Below are positions 6,947 through 14,828 of a DNA stretch of 19,545 bases, in pieces. The notes beneath the pieces were generated by a model. It had not been told where the DNA came from. It worked only from the letters and a program-made list of their open reading frames with translations, and did no database searches. Position numbers and translations under genes: made by a program. Numbering within the stretch: the first letter of the stretch is position 1; each line of letters opens with the position of its first letter. Origin of the DNA: BOG-908 sp964244695 (lineage in GTDB: Bacteria; Pseudomonadota; Alphaproteobacteria; Acetobacterales; Acetobacteraceae); assembly GCA_964244695.1 (NCBI GenBank), contig CAXTJZ010000046.1, forward strand, positions 1-19,545. The letters run 5' to 3'.

Positions 6947-8047
6947 ATGCGCATCCTGTACAGCCACCGCATCAACTCGCATGATGGCCAAGGCGTGCAC
7001 ATCGAGGAACTGGTGCGCGCGCTGCGGGAAGCCGGCCACGAAGTGCGCGTCGTCGGCCCCAGCTTCTACGAAAACGCCGAGTTCGGCGGCGAGAGCAACC
7101 TGGTGGCGCGCCTGCGCCGCTTCCTTCCCGGCGCGCTCGGCGAGCTAGCCGAGCTGGCCTACAATGTTCCCGCCTACCGCCGCCTGAAAGCCGCCTGGCG
7201 GGAGATGCGGCCGGACGTGGTGTATGAACGCTGCAACCTGTATTTCCTGGCCGGCGCCTGGCTCGCCCGCCGGCACGGCGCGCGCCTGCTGCTGGAAGTG
7301 AACTCGCCGCTGGCGCTGGAACGCGAGAAACACGGCGGCCTGCGCCTGGCTGGCCTGGCCCGCCGGCTGGAACACTGGACGTGGCGCAGCGCCACGCGCG
7401 TGCTTCCGGTGACCCACGTGCTGGCGGACAGTCTGGTGGAAGGCGGCGTGGACCGCGCCCGCATCGTGGTGATCCCCAACGGCATCGACCTCGCCCGCTT
7501 CCCGCCACGCCCCCCGGCGCCGGCGGACGGCACCGTCACGCTCGGCTTCGTGGGCTTCGTGCGCGCCTGGCACGGACTGGACCGGGTGATCGAAGGCATG
7601 GCAGGCGGCCCGGCTCACACTCGCCTGGTCGTGGTGGGCGACGGTCCGGCCGTTGCGGACCTCACCGCGCTTGCCGCCCGGCTCGGCATAAGCGACCGCG
7701 TATCCTTCGCCGGTCTGGTGCAGCCGGCGGAAGTGCCGGCGATCGTCACCGGGTTCGACATCGCGTTGCAGCCCAGCGCCACGCCCTACGCCTCGCCGCT
7801 GAAGATCTTCGACTACATGGCCGCCGGCTGTGCCATCTGCGCGCCGGACCAGCCAAACATTCGGGAAATCCTGGTGCACGAGCGGACGGCGCTGCTGTTC
7901 GGCGAGGGCGGGATGTGGGGCGCGGTGGAGCGGCTGATCGCGGAGCCTGCGCTGCGGGCGGGGCTGGGGGCGGCGGCCCGGGGGGAGCTGGAGGCGCGGA
8001 ATTATACGTGGGCGGGAAATGCTGGGCGGGTGGCGGCGTTGGGGTAG
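6947..8047 (+). CDS. Glycosyltransferase family 4-type protein
   Basis: The 366-residue protein is a GT-B fold glycosyltransferase. The N-terminal acceptor half begins MRILYSHRINSHDGQGVHIEE, in which the glycine-containing loop DGQGVH precedes a helix. The C-terminal donor-binding half has IPNGIDLARF, LGFVGFVRAWHGLDRVI, LVVVGDGP and SPLKIFDYMAAGCAICAPD, matching the GT4 (Glycos_transf_1) consensus. Such enzymes move a sugar from a nucleotide-sugar to a glycan, lipid or small molecule in the cytoplasm. No membrane segment is seen. It starts 11 bases after the preceding gene and ends against repeat copy D. Donor and acceptor are unknown. Confidence 0.92.
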   Translation: MRILYSHRINSHDGQGVHIEELVRALREAGHEVRVVGPSFYENAEFGGESNLVARLRRFLPGALGELAELAYNVPAYRRLKAAWREMRPDVVYERCNLYFLAGAWLARRHGARLLLEVNSPLALEREKHGGLRLAGLARRLEHWTWRSATRVLPVTHVLADSLVEGGVDRARIVVIPNGIDLARFPPRPPAPADGTVTLGFVGFVRAWHGLDRVIEGMAGGPAHTRLVVVGDGPAVADLTALAARLGISDRVSFAGLVQPAEVPAIVTGFDIALQPSATPYASPLKIFDYMAAGCAICAPDQPNIREILVHERTALLFGEGGMWGAVERLIAEPALRAGLGAAARGELEARNYTWAGNAGRVAALG

Positions 8048-8229
8048 GCAAGCAAGGCGTTCTTTTTTGAAAAAAAGAACCAAAAAACTTTTACTACCTC
8101 GCCTGCACGCAAGCCTTGTTCGATACTGCAACTGCGCGTGTTGGCAGGACCAGCCCAGGCGCCCGTGCAAGCGGGGAAGTAAAAGTTTTTTGGTTCTTTT
8201 TTTCAAAAAAGAACCGCTTGCTTTCTTAC
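8048..8229. repeat. Intergenic paired-palindrome element, copy D
   Basis: Left (8059-8080) and right (8192-8215) palindromes both have GTTC/GAAC ends, so the arms also match each other. The arms continue as CCAAAAAACTTTTACTACC and, inverted, AGTAAAAGTTTTTTGG. The outer ends are GGCAAGCAAGG and CGCTTGCTTTCTTAC. The loop of about 85 bases begins CTCGCCTGCACGC, similar to the loop starts of copies B and C. It lies in a tandem gap, directly after the glycosyltransferase stop and 19 bases before the aldo/keto reductase start. Confidence 0.92.
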
Positions 8230-8248
8230 TTCAGAAAGTCCCCCCAAC

Positions 8249-9301
8249 ATGCGCTCGAACAAACTAGGCCGCACCGGCCTGCTCGTCTCCGAACTCTGCC
8301 TCGGCACCATGACGTTCGGCGGCGGTGAAGGCATGTGGCAGAAGATCGGCGCGCTGCAGCAGCAGGAGGCCGGGCGTCTTGTCGGCCGCGCGATTGACGC
8401 CGGCATCAACTTCTTCGATACGGCCGACGTGTATGCGGAGGGCCTGTCCGAGCAGATCACCGGGCAGGCTTTGCGCGACCTCAAGATCCCGCGCAGCCAG
8501 GTAGTGGTGGCCACCAAGGCGTTCGGCCAGATGGGCCCGGGGCTGAACGAGCGCGGCAACTCGCGTGCGCATCTGATAGACGCGGTGAAGGCCAGCTTGA
8601 AGCGGCTGCAGATGGATCACGTCGACCTGTACCAGATACACGGCTTCGACCCGATCACGCCGATCGAGGAGACGATGCGGGCGCTGGATACGCTCGTCCA
8701 GCACGGGCATGTGCGCTACGTGGGCGTGTCCAACTGGGCGGCCTGGCAGATCATGAAGGCCCAGGGGATCGCCGAGCGCTACGGGCTGGCGCGATTCGAA
8801 AGTCTGCAAGCCTATTACACGCTGGCCGGGCGGGATCTGGAGCGCGAGATCGTGCCGATGCTGCGGTCCGAGTCGGTGGGCCTGCTGGTGTGGAGCCCGC
8901 TGGCGGGCGGATTGCTCAGCGGCAAGTACGGGCGCGACGACGAGAAGCCGGCCGACGGCCGCCGCGCGCAGTTCGACTTCCCGCCGGTGGAGCGGCCGCG
9001 CGCGTTCGACTGCATCGACGCGATGCGGCCGATTGCCGAGACGCACGGCGCGTCCGTGGCGCAGATAGCGCTGGCCTGGCTGCTGCACCGGCGTGTGGTG
9101 AGCAGCGTGATCGTGGGCGCGAAGAAGCTGGAGCAGCTCGACGACAACATCAAGGCGACGGAGGTGGCGCTGAGCGAGGCCGATCTGGACACGCTGGACA
9201 AGGTGAGCGCCTTGCCGCGGGAGTACCCTGGCTGGATGTTCGAGACGCAGGGGGCGCGGGGGAAGATGCTGGCGGAGCTTGGGCGGGGGAATGCTCGGTA
9301 G
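8249..9301 (+). CDS. Aldo/keto reductase
   Basis: The 350-residue protein is an NADP(H)-dependent aldo/keto reductase of the YajO/Tas-like or voltage-channel beta-subunit-like branch. The start MRSNKLGRTGLLVSELCLGT is typical. The catalytic tetrad is visible as Asp57 (FFDTAD), Tyr62 (DVYAEG), Lys90 (VATKAFG) and His131 (LYQIHGFD). Cofactor-binding segments VWSPLAGGLLSGKY and VIVGAKKLEQLDDN are present near the C-terminus. It should interconvert an aldehyde or ketone and an alcohol in the cytoplasm. It lies alone between repeat copies D and E, so cotranscription with its neighbours is uncertain. Substrate unknown. Confidence 0.95.
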   Translation: MRSNKLGRTGLLVSELCLGTMTFGGGEGMWQKIGALQQQEAGRLVGRAIDAGINFFDTADVYAEGLSEQITGQALRDLKIPRSQVVVATKAFGQMGPGLNERGNSRAHLIDAVKASLKRLQMDHVDLYQIHGFDPITPIEETMRALDTLVQHGHVRYVGVSNWAAWQIMKAQGIAERYGLARFESLQAYYTLAGRDLEREIVPMLRSESVGLLVWSPLAGGLLSGKYGRDDEKPADGRRAQFDFPPVERPRAFDCIDAMRPIAETHGASVAQIALAWLLHRRVVSSVIVGAKKLEQLDDNIKATEVALSEADLDTLDKVSALPREYPGWMFETQGARGKMLAELGRGNAR

Positions 9302-9302
9302 G

Positions 9303-9488
9303 AAGATAAAGCGAGGCCTTCTTTTTTGAAAAAGAAGCAAAAGACTTTTGCTCCTGACGCCTGCGTGGAGGGCTTGCCTGGTCCTGCCAGCATGCGTTCT
9401 GGCAGGATTGGTACTCAGGCCTGCGCAGGCGACAGGAGCAAAAGTTTTTTCCTTCTTTTTTTCAAGAAAGAAGGCTTTCCTGCCTTAC
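9303..9488. repeat. Intergenic paired-palindrome element, copy E with nested hairpin
   Basis: The left palindrome (9318-9336) has CTTC/GAAG ends; the right one (9451-9474) has CCTTC/GAAGG ends, with a G inside the A run. Inner arms ACTTTTGCTCCTGACGCCTG and CAGGCGACAGGAGCAAAAGT form an almost perfect inverted pair, longer than in other copies. The loop has its own 9-bp stem, TCCTGCCAG (9382-9390) with CTGGCAGGA (9399-9407). It lies between the aldo/keto reductase stop and the GMC operon start. Confidence 0.88.
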
Positions 9489-9541
9489 GGAACTATCCTC
9501 ACGCCGCCGGTTTCCTAAAGGCGCCGCAACCAGGAGGACCC

Positions 9542-11104
9542 ATGCCCCATTACGACCTCATCGTGATCGGCAGCGGCCCAGGCGGCGCCTCTCTCGTCCA
9601 CAAGCTCGCACCAACAGGAAAGCGCATCCTGCTGATCGAGCGTGGCGACTACCTGCCGCGCACCAGGTTCAACTGGGATTCAAAGACGGTTTTCGTCGAT
9701 GGCGCATACCAGTGCACGGACACCTGGTATGGCAGCAAGGGCGAGACGTTCCACCCTGGCCTGCATTACTATGTCGGCGGCAACTCGAAAGTGTATGGCG
9801 CGGCGCTGTTCCGGTTGCGTGAGCGCGATTTCGGCGAGGTCGTCCATCAGGAAGGCATCTCGCCGGCTTGGCCGCTGAGCTACACGGATTTCGAACCGTT
9901 CTACACGGAAGCGGAAAAACTGTTCGCCGTACACGGGCAGCGCGGCGAGGACCCGCTAGAGCCGCCGGCGAGCGGTCCGTATCCGCATCCGCCGGTAAGC
10001 CACGAACCGAAAATACAGGCGCTGGCTGATGGTTTGACAAAAGAGGGTCTGCACCCGTTCCATCTGCCGCTCGGTATCAAGCTGGACGAGCGCGACGGCC
10101 ACGTGACGCCAACGAGCATTTGCATACGGTGCGATGCGTTCGACGGTTTCCCGTGCCTGCTGAACGGCAAGGCCGACGCGCAGGTAATGTGCGTGGATCC
10201 CACGCTGGCGGCGCACCCGAATGTCGAGCTGCTGGTGAACGCATATGTGTCCAAGCTGGAGACCGACGCAGCCGGCCGCGTTGTGACCGGTGTGCAGGTG
10301 GAGCGCGCCGGCGCACAGGAGCGCTACACGGCGGACATCGTGGTGGTGGCCTGCGGCGCGTTGTCGTCCGCGCTGCTGATGCTCCGCTCGGCGAACGACG
10401 CGCATCCGCACGGCCTGGCGAACGGATCGGGCCAGGTCGGACGGAACTACATGCGGCATAACCAGTCCGTGCTGATGGCACTGATGAAGGAACGCAACGA
10501 CACCGTGTTCCAGAAGACGCTTGCGATAGGCGACTTCTATTTCGGCACGGACGACTGGGATTATCCGCTCGGGCTGATACAGATGTGCGCCAGCTCGCAT
10601 GCCGAGCAGATAAAGGGAGAGGCGCTGCCGGGCTGGCTGGAATGGCTACCCGACCTGCCGTTCGACAAGATGGCGCTCCACTCGATGGATTTCTGGTTGT
10701 CGTCGGAGGATCTGCCGCGGCGGGAGAACCGCATCTTCTATGACGGCGGCAAAGTGGTGCTGGATGTGAAGGAGCAGGGCCAGGAAGCGCATCGGCGTTT
10801 GCGCAAGAAGCTCGAGCACCACATGAGCAAGCTCGGCGCGCATCCCGTTATGGTGGAGCGCAACCTCTATCTCGGCAAGGGCATCCCGATCAGCGGCACG
10901 GCGCATCAGGCCGGCACGCTGCGTTTCGGCACCGATCCCGCAAGCTCCGTGCTGGACCTGAACTGCCGCGCGCATGAAGTGGACAACCTGTACGTGACGG
11001 ATGCGAGCTTCTTTCCGTCGATCGGCGCGGTAAACCCCACGCTCACGATCATCGCCAACGCTCTGCGCGTAGCCGGCTATCTTCAGGAAAGACTGGCCGC
11101 ATGA
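9542..11104 (+). CDS. GMC-family FAD-dependent oxidoreductase
   Basis: The 520-residue protein has the FAD-binding fold GSGPGG (10-15) and a second ADIVVVACGALSSALLMLRS segment. The C-terminal GMC domain carries HQAGTLRFG (His455) and NPTLTIIANALR (Asn498), which match the active-site His and His/Asn pair of glucose-methanol-choline enzymes. The family oxidises an alcohol or sugar hydroxyl, often C1 of an aldose to a lactone. No signal peptide is present, so it is likely cytoplasmic or bound through a partner. The start at ATG 9542 has a strong AGGAGG (9532-9537) and begins the FAD fold; the longer upstream frame is repeat copy E. Its stop overlaps the DoxX start (ATGA, 11101-11104). With the SMP-30 lactonase two genes on, it suggests oxidation to a lactone followed by hydrolysis. 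Confidence 0.93.
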   Translation: MPHYDLIVIGSGPGGASLVHKLAPTGKRILLIERGDYLPRTRFNWDSKTVFVDGAYQCTDTWYGSKGETFHPGLHYYVGGNSKVYGAALFRLRERDFGEVVHQEGISPAWPLSYTDFEPFYTEAEKLFAVHGQRGEDPLEPPASGPYPHPPVSHEPKIQALADGLTKEGLHPFHLPLGIKLDERDGHVTPTSICIRCDAFDGFPCLLNGKADAQVMCVDPTLAAHPNVELLVNAYVSKLETDAAGRVVTGVQVERAGAQERYTADIVVVACGALSSALLMLRSANDAHPHGLANGSGQVGRNYMRHNQSVLMALMKERNDTVFQKTLAIGDFYFGTDDWDYPLGLIQMCASSHAEQIKGEALPGWLEWLPDLPFDKMALHSMDFWLSSEDLPRRENRIFYDGGKVVLDVKEQGQEAHRRLRKKLEHHMSKLGAHPVMVERNLYLGKGIPISGTAHQAGTLRFGTDPASSVLDLNCRAHEVDNLYVTDASFFPSIGAVNPTLTIIANALRVAGYLQERLAA

Positions 11105-11584
11105 CCGCCACGGTGCTGGCCACCCTCGCCACGCGCTATCTGCTGGTCATGCTGTTCTTCCCTTTCAGCGCGCTGGACAAGATCATCAATTTCCGTGGTG
11201 CCGTGGGCCAGGCACAGCAGATAGCACCAGGCGTGCTTGCGGTGCTGCTGATATTGGTTGGATTATCGGTGGAAATTCTCATGCCGATCGCCATACTGAC
11301 GGGCACTGCGGACCGGGCTGCGGGCCTGGTCCTGGCAGGCTACTGCATGGTAACCGCGCTGCTGTGGAAGCAGTTCTGGAAGCCCGGGGATTTCTGGCGG
11401 GCGGGAGATAGCAAAGCGCGCGATCTCTTCTGGGATTTCTTGAAGAACTTCTCGCTCGCGGGTGGTTTCCTGCNNNNNNNNNNGTTTCCTGCTGCTGGTC
11501 GTGGGCGTGCACGGCTCGCTTGGCGCGTTCTTCGACAACCCGCTCGCCTCCAGTCATCCCTACACACAGGCGGTGTCACCATGA
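11101..11584 (+). CDS. DoxX-like membrane protein, split by an assembly gap
   Basis: The frame from ATG 11101 gives a hydrophobic protein with a DoxX-type start (YLLVMLFFPFSALDKIINF) and about four membrane helices. The 10-N run at 11474-11483 shifts the frame. GTTTCCTGC occurs just before (11465-11473) and just after (11484-11492) the Ns. Collapsing that overlap removes 19 bases and restores one frame, reading LAGGFLLLVVGVHGSLGAFF and ending at TGA 11582-11584, about 154 residues, a normal DoxX length. DoxX proteins are small quinone-associated or redox-partner membrane proteins; here it may anchor or take electrons from the GMC enzyme (inference). It overlaps both neighbours by ATGA, which supports translational coupling. 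Confidence 0.85.
11474..11483. other. Assembly gap (10 Ns), probably spurious
   Basis: Ten undefined bases join two contig ends that share the nine bases GTTTCCTGC. Merging that overlap gives a continuous DoxX-like reading frame, so the true gap length is likely negative. Confidence 0.9.
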
Positions 11585-12030
11585 GCGATCCGGGCGAGAA
11601 ACCTAGCGTCGGTTATTGGCATCTTTGGGTGGACGAGCAGGGCATCAGCCACCAGAAACGCTGCGAGCTGACGTCCTTCGAACTCAAGGGCGTGGGGCCA
11701 GCCGATCCGCAATGGAATGACAAGCAGCCGCGCTCGGAGGCGACGACCGTGTTCACCGTGCAGCCGGTCGGCTGGGTGGGTGACTGGCACGAAAACCCTG
11801 CGCCACAATGGATCGTGCCACTCTCCGGACGCTGGTGGGTCGAGGCGATGGACGGCACGCGCATCGAGATGGGGCCAGGCGAGATCTCGTTTGGCGAGGA
11901 CCAGGGCTGCACGCGCGACGCCCAGGGGCGGCAAGGGCACAAAAGCGGTGTGGTGGGCGACGAACCGGCCGTGCTGATGACCGTGCAGTTGCACATCCCA
12001 CCCGTGCGCAAGCCCGGCCATTTCAGCTAG
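11581..12030 (+). CDS. Cupin-like small protein
   Basis: The 149-residue protein has one cupin-type beta-barrel pattern. It contains VGDWHENPAPQWIVPLSGRW (His79 region), then EMGPGEISFGEDQ and VLMTVQLHIPP at the C-terminus. Residues usual for cupin metal binding are only partly present: motif 1 has one clear His and no HxH. It could be a non-metal or sugar-binding cupin. There is no signal peptide. It begins in the ATGA overlap with the DoxX-like gene and ends eight bases before the lactonase start, so it belongs to the operon. Possible roles are isomerase, lactone or sugar binding, or regulation. The function is not settled. Confidence 0.85.
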   Translation: MSDPGEKPSVGYWHLWVDEQGISHQKRCELTSFELKGVGPADPQWNDKQPRSEATTVFTVQPVGWVGDWHENPAPQWIVPLSGRWWVEAMDGTRIEMGPGEISFGEDQGCTRDAQGRQGHKSGVVGDEPAVLMTVQLHIPPVRKPGHFS

Positions 12031-12038
12031 CCGGCACA

Positions 12039-12941
12039 ATGGGCACCTATGAAATCGTCGATCCGGCCTTCCGGCGCCTGATCCTGCCGAATGCCGTATT
12101 GCAGACGCTGGAACAGGGTTTAGGGTGGCTGGAAGGCCCGGTGTGGTTCGCCGACGCGAACCAACTCCTGGTGAGCGACATTCCAAACGACCGCATCCTG
12201 CGCTGGACGGATGACAGCGGCCTCAGCATATTCCGCCAGCCCTCCGCTTTCGAGAATGGCCACACGCGTGACAGGCAGGGCCGGCTGATCGGCTGTTCGC
12301 ACAAGAACCGCTGCATCACGCGCACCGAACTGGACGGCGCCCTGACGGTGCTGGCCGACAAGTTCGAAGGCCGCCGGCTGAACAGTCCGAACGACGTAGT
12401 GGTGCACAGCGACGGCGGCATCTGGTTCACCGATCCGCATTACGGCATAAACACGGACTACGAAGGCGGCAAACAGACGCCGGAACTGCCGGCACGCGTG
12501 TATCGGCTAGACTCGGCAAGCGGCGCGCTCGCCATAGTCGCGGATGATTTTGCGGGACCGAACGGCCTGTGTTTTTCGCCCGACGAGCGCACGCTGTATA
12601 TCGCCGAGACGGGCAGGCAGTTCGAGCCGGACGATCCGCGCCACATACGCGCGTTTGCCGTGCTTGATGGCTGCCGGTTGGCAGGTGGCGAAGTGTTCCA
12701 CACCGTCTCTCCCGGGCTGGCCGACGGATTCCGCTGCGACCAGGACGGGCGTCTCTGGACCAGTGCCGGTGACGGGGTGCACTGTGTCAGCCCCGAAGGC
12801 GTGCTGCTCGGCAAGATCCTGACAGGCTCCGCCGTCTCCAACCTGACCTTCGGCGGCCGCGGCCGCTCCCGCCTGTTCATCTGCGCCGCGCATACGCTGA
12901 TGGCGATCTACACGAACGTGCGCGGCGCCGCATGGCCGTGA
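12039..12941 (+). CDS. SMP-30/gluconolactonase/LRE family protein
   Basis: The 300-residue protein is a six-bladed beta-propeller of the SMP-30/gluconolactonase family. Metal-binding residues are visible as Glu32 (LEGPVWF), Asn118 (RLNSPNDVV), Asn175 (GPNGLCFSPDERTLYIAET) and Asp229 (LADGFRCDQDGRLW). Family members hydrolyse sugar lactones to sugar acids with a divalent metal. No signal peptide is seen. Placed downstream of the GMC oxidase, it likely opens the lactone that enzyme produces (inference). The start ATG 12039 fits the domain start and lies just after the cupin stop. It overlaps the following VOC gene by 10 bases. Confidence 0.94.
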   Translation: MGTYEIVDPAFRRLILPNAVLQTLEQGLGWLEGPVWFADANQLLVSDIPNDRILRWTDDSGLSIFRQPSAFENGHTRDRQGRLIGCSHKNRCITRTELDGALTVLADKFEGRRLNSPNDVVVHSDGGIWFTDPHYGINTDYEGGKQTPELPARVYRLDSASGALAIVADDFAGPNGLCFSPDERTLYIAETGRQFEPDDPRHIRAFAVLDGCRLAGGEVFHTVSPGLADGFRCDQDGRLWTSAGDGVHCVSPEGVLLGKILTGSAVSNLTFGGRGRSRLFICAAHTLMAIYTNVRGAAWP

Positions 12942-13717
12942 AAGCCCTGCGGCTCGACAGGATAGGCATGAACGTCGCTGACCTGCCGGCGGCCATCGCA
13001 TTCTACGAGGCCGCGTTAGGGTTCTCCGCATCGCCGATCGGGCCAGGCGATGCGCCGCTGCTGGGCGTGCAAGCCGTGCGCCGGGCGCTGCTACGGCGCG
13101 GCGGCCAATGCCTGGAGCTTACTGAATGCGATCCGCCAGGCGCGCCCTATCCTGAAGGCAGCGCCAGCAACGATCTCTGGTTCCAGCATTGCGCCTTGGT
13201 GACCAGCGACATGCAGGCGGCTTACACGCGGCTGCGTTCGGCCGCATTTACGGCGATATCCACGAATGGGCCGCAGACCTTGCCTGGCGGTATCGTGGCG
13301 TTCAAGTTTCGTGATCCCGAAGGGCATCCTTTGGAGCTGATACAGTTCCCGGACGGCGATCCGCTTACCGCGGGAGGTATCGACCACTCGGCTATTTCAG
13401 TAAGCGACGTGGCAAGCAGCATAGACTTCTACACATCGGAGTTCGGCCTAGCAGAGCGTGCACGGCAGGTGAACACAGGCCCCGCGCAGGATGCGCTGGA
13501 CGGGTTGCAAGCCGTTACGGTGAATGTGGTGGCGCTGGCGCCGGCGGAAGCCGCACCGCACGTAGAACTACTGGGATACCGGGCGCCAAGCGGGCGTGCA
13601 AAACCAGCCGGACTATTATCGGACATCGCCGCCACTCGCCTGGTCTTCAAAACAGCAGGCAACCCTGAACCGCGCATCTTGCGTGATCCCGACGGCCACC
13701 TCTGCGCAATCGAGTAA
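12932..13717 (+). CDS. Two-domain VOC (glyoxalase/dioxygenase-fold) protein
   Basis: The 261-residue protein has two vicinal-oxygen-chelate modules. The first (about 5-138) runs from LRLDRIGMNVADLPAAIAFY to DPEGHPLELIQFP. The second (about 147-261) runs from IDHSAISVSDVASSIDFYT to DPDGHLCAIE. VOC proteins include glyoxalase I, extradiol dioxygenases, epimerases and resistance proteins. Metal ligands are incomplete in module 1: the usual first His is not present in DRIGMNV, while module 2 has IDHS. Its start overlaps the SMP-30 gene, so it is the last gene of this operon. It may handle the opened sugar acid or an isomerisation step, but that is a guess. A 43-base gap separates it from the convergent SDR gene. 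Confidence 0.9.
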   Translation: MAVKALRLDRIGMNVADLPAAIAFYEAALGFSASPIGPGDAPLLGVQAVRRALLRRGGQCLELTECDPPGAPYPEGSASNDLWFQHCALVTSDMQAAYTRLRSAAFTAISTNGPQTLPGGIVAFKFRDPEGHPLELIQFPDGDPLTAGGIDHSAISVSDVASSIDFYTSEFGLAERARQVNTGPAQDALDGLQAVTVNVVALAPAEAAPHVELLGYRAPSGRAKPAGLLSDIAATRLVFKTAGNPEPRILRDPDGHLCAIE

Positions 13718-13760
13718 GCCGCATCCAAAGTCCGCGACAGCGAAGTCAAAAGTGCCTTGC

Positions 13761-14633
<873 letters not shown>

Positions 14634-14651
14634 TGGGGGAACCCTCGAGGA

Positions 14652-14779
14652 GAAAGGAAGGAAGTAGTCCTTTTTTGAAAAAAAGGACCAAAAAACTTTT
14701 GCTCGGTTTGCTGGCGGACGTGACCGCGCGCCGCCACGCAAGGGTTTGCTGCAGCACAGAAAGAAGGCCTTGCCTAACC
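14652..14779. repeat. Intergenic paired-palindrome element, copy F, right arm degraded
   Basis: The left arm is intact: GAAAGGAAGGAAGTA, a palindrome with GTCC/GGAC ends (14667-14688), then CAAAAAACTTTTGCTC. The right arm has lost its A/T core; only AAAGAAGGCCTTGCCTAACC remains (14760-14779), matching the outer end of copy C. It lies in the divergent gap between the SDR and ABC permease genes. It is the only copy whose right palindrome is missing without an IS insertion. Confidence 0.82.
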
Positions 14780-14828
14780 TCGCCCTGGATGGTCAGAGGG
14801 CGTAGCATTCCGCCCTGGGGCCGCGCCC

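Noticed and set aside
14634..14741. N-terminal extension of the SDR upstream of 14633
   Set aside because: The added residues are encoded by repeat copy F, and the Rossmann fold begins at MSLSGKTLFISGG.
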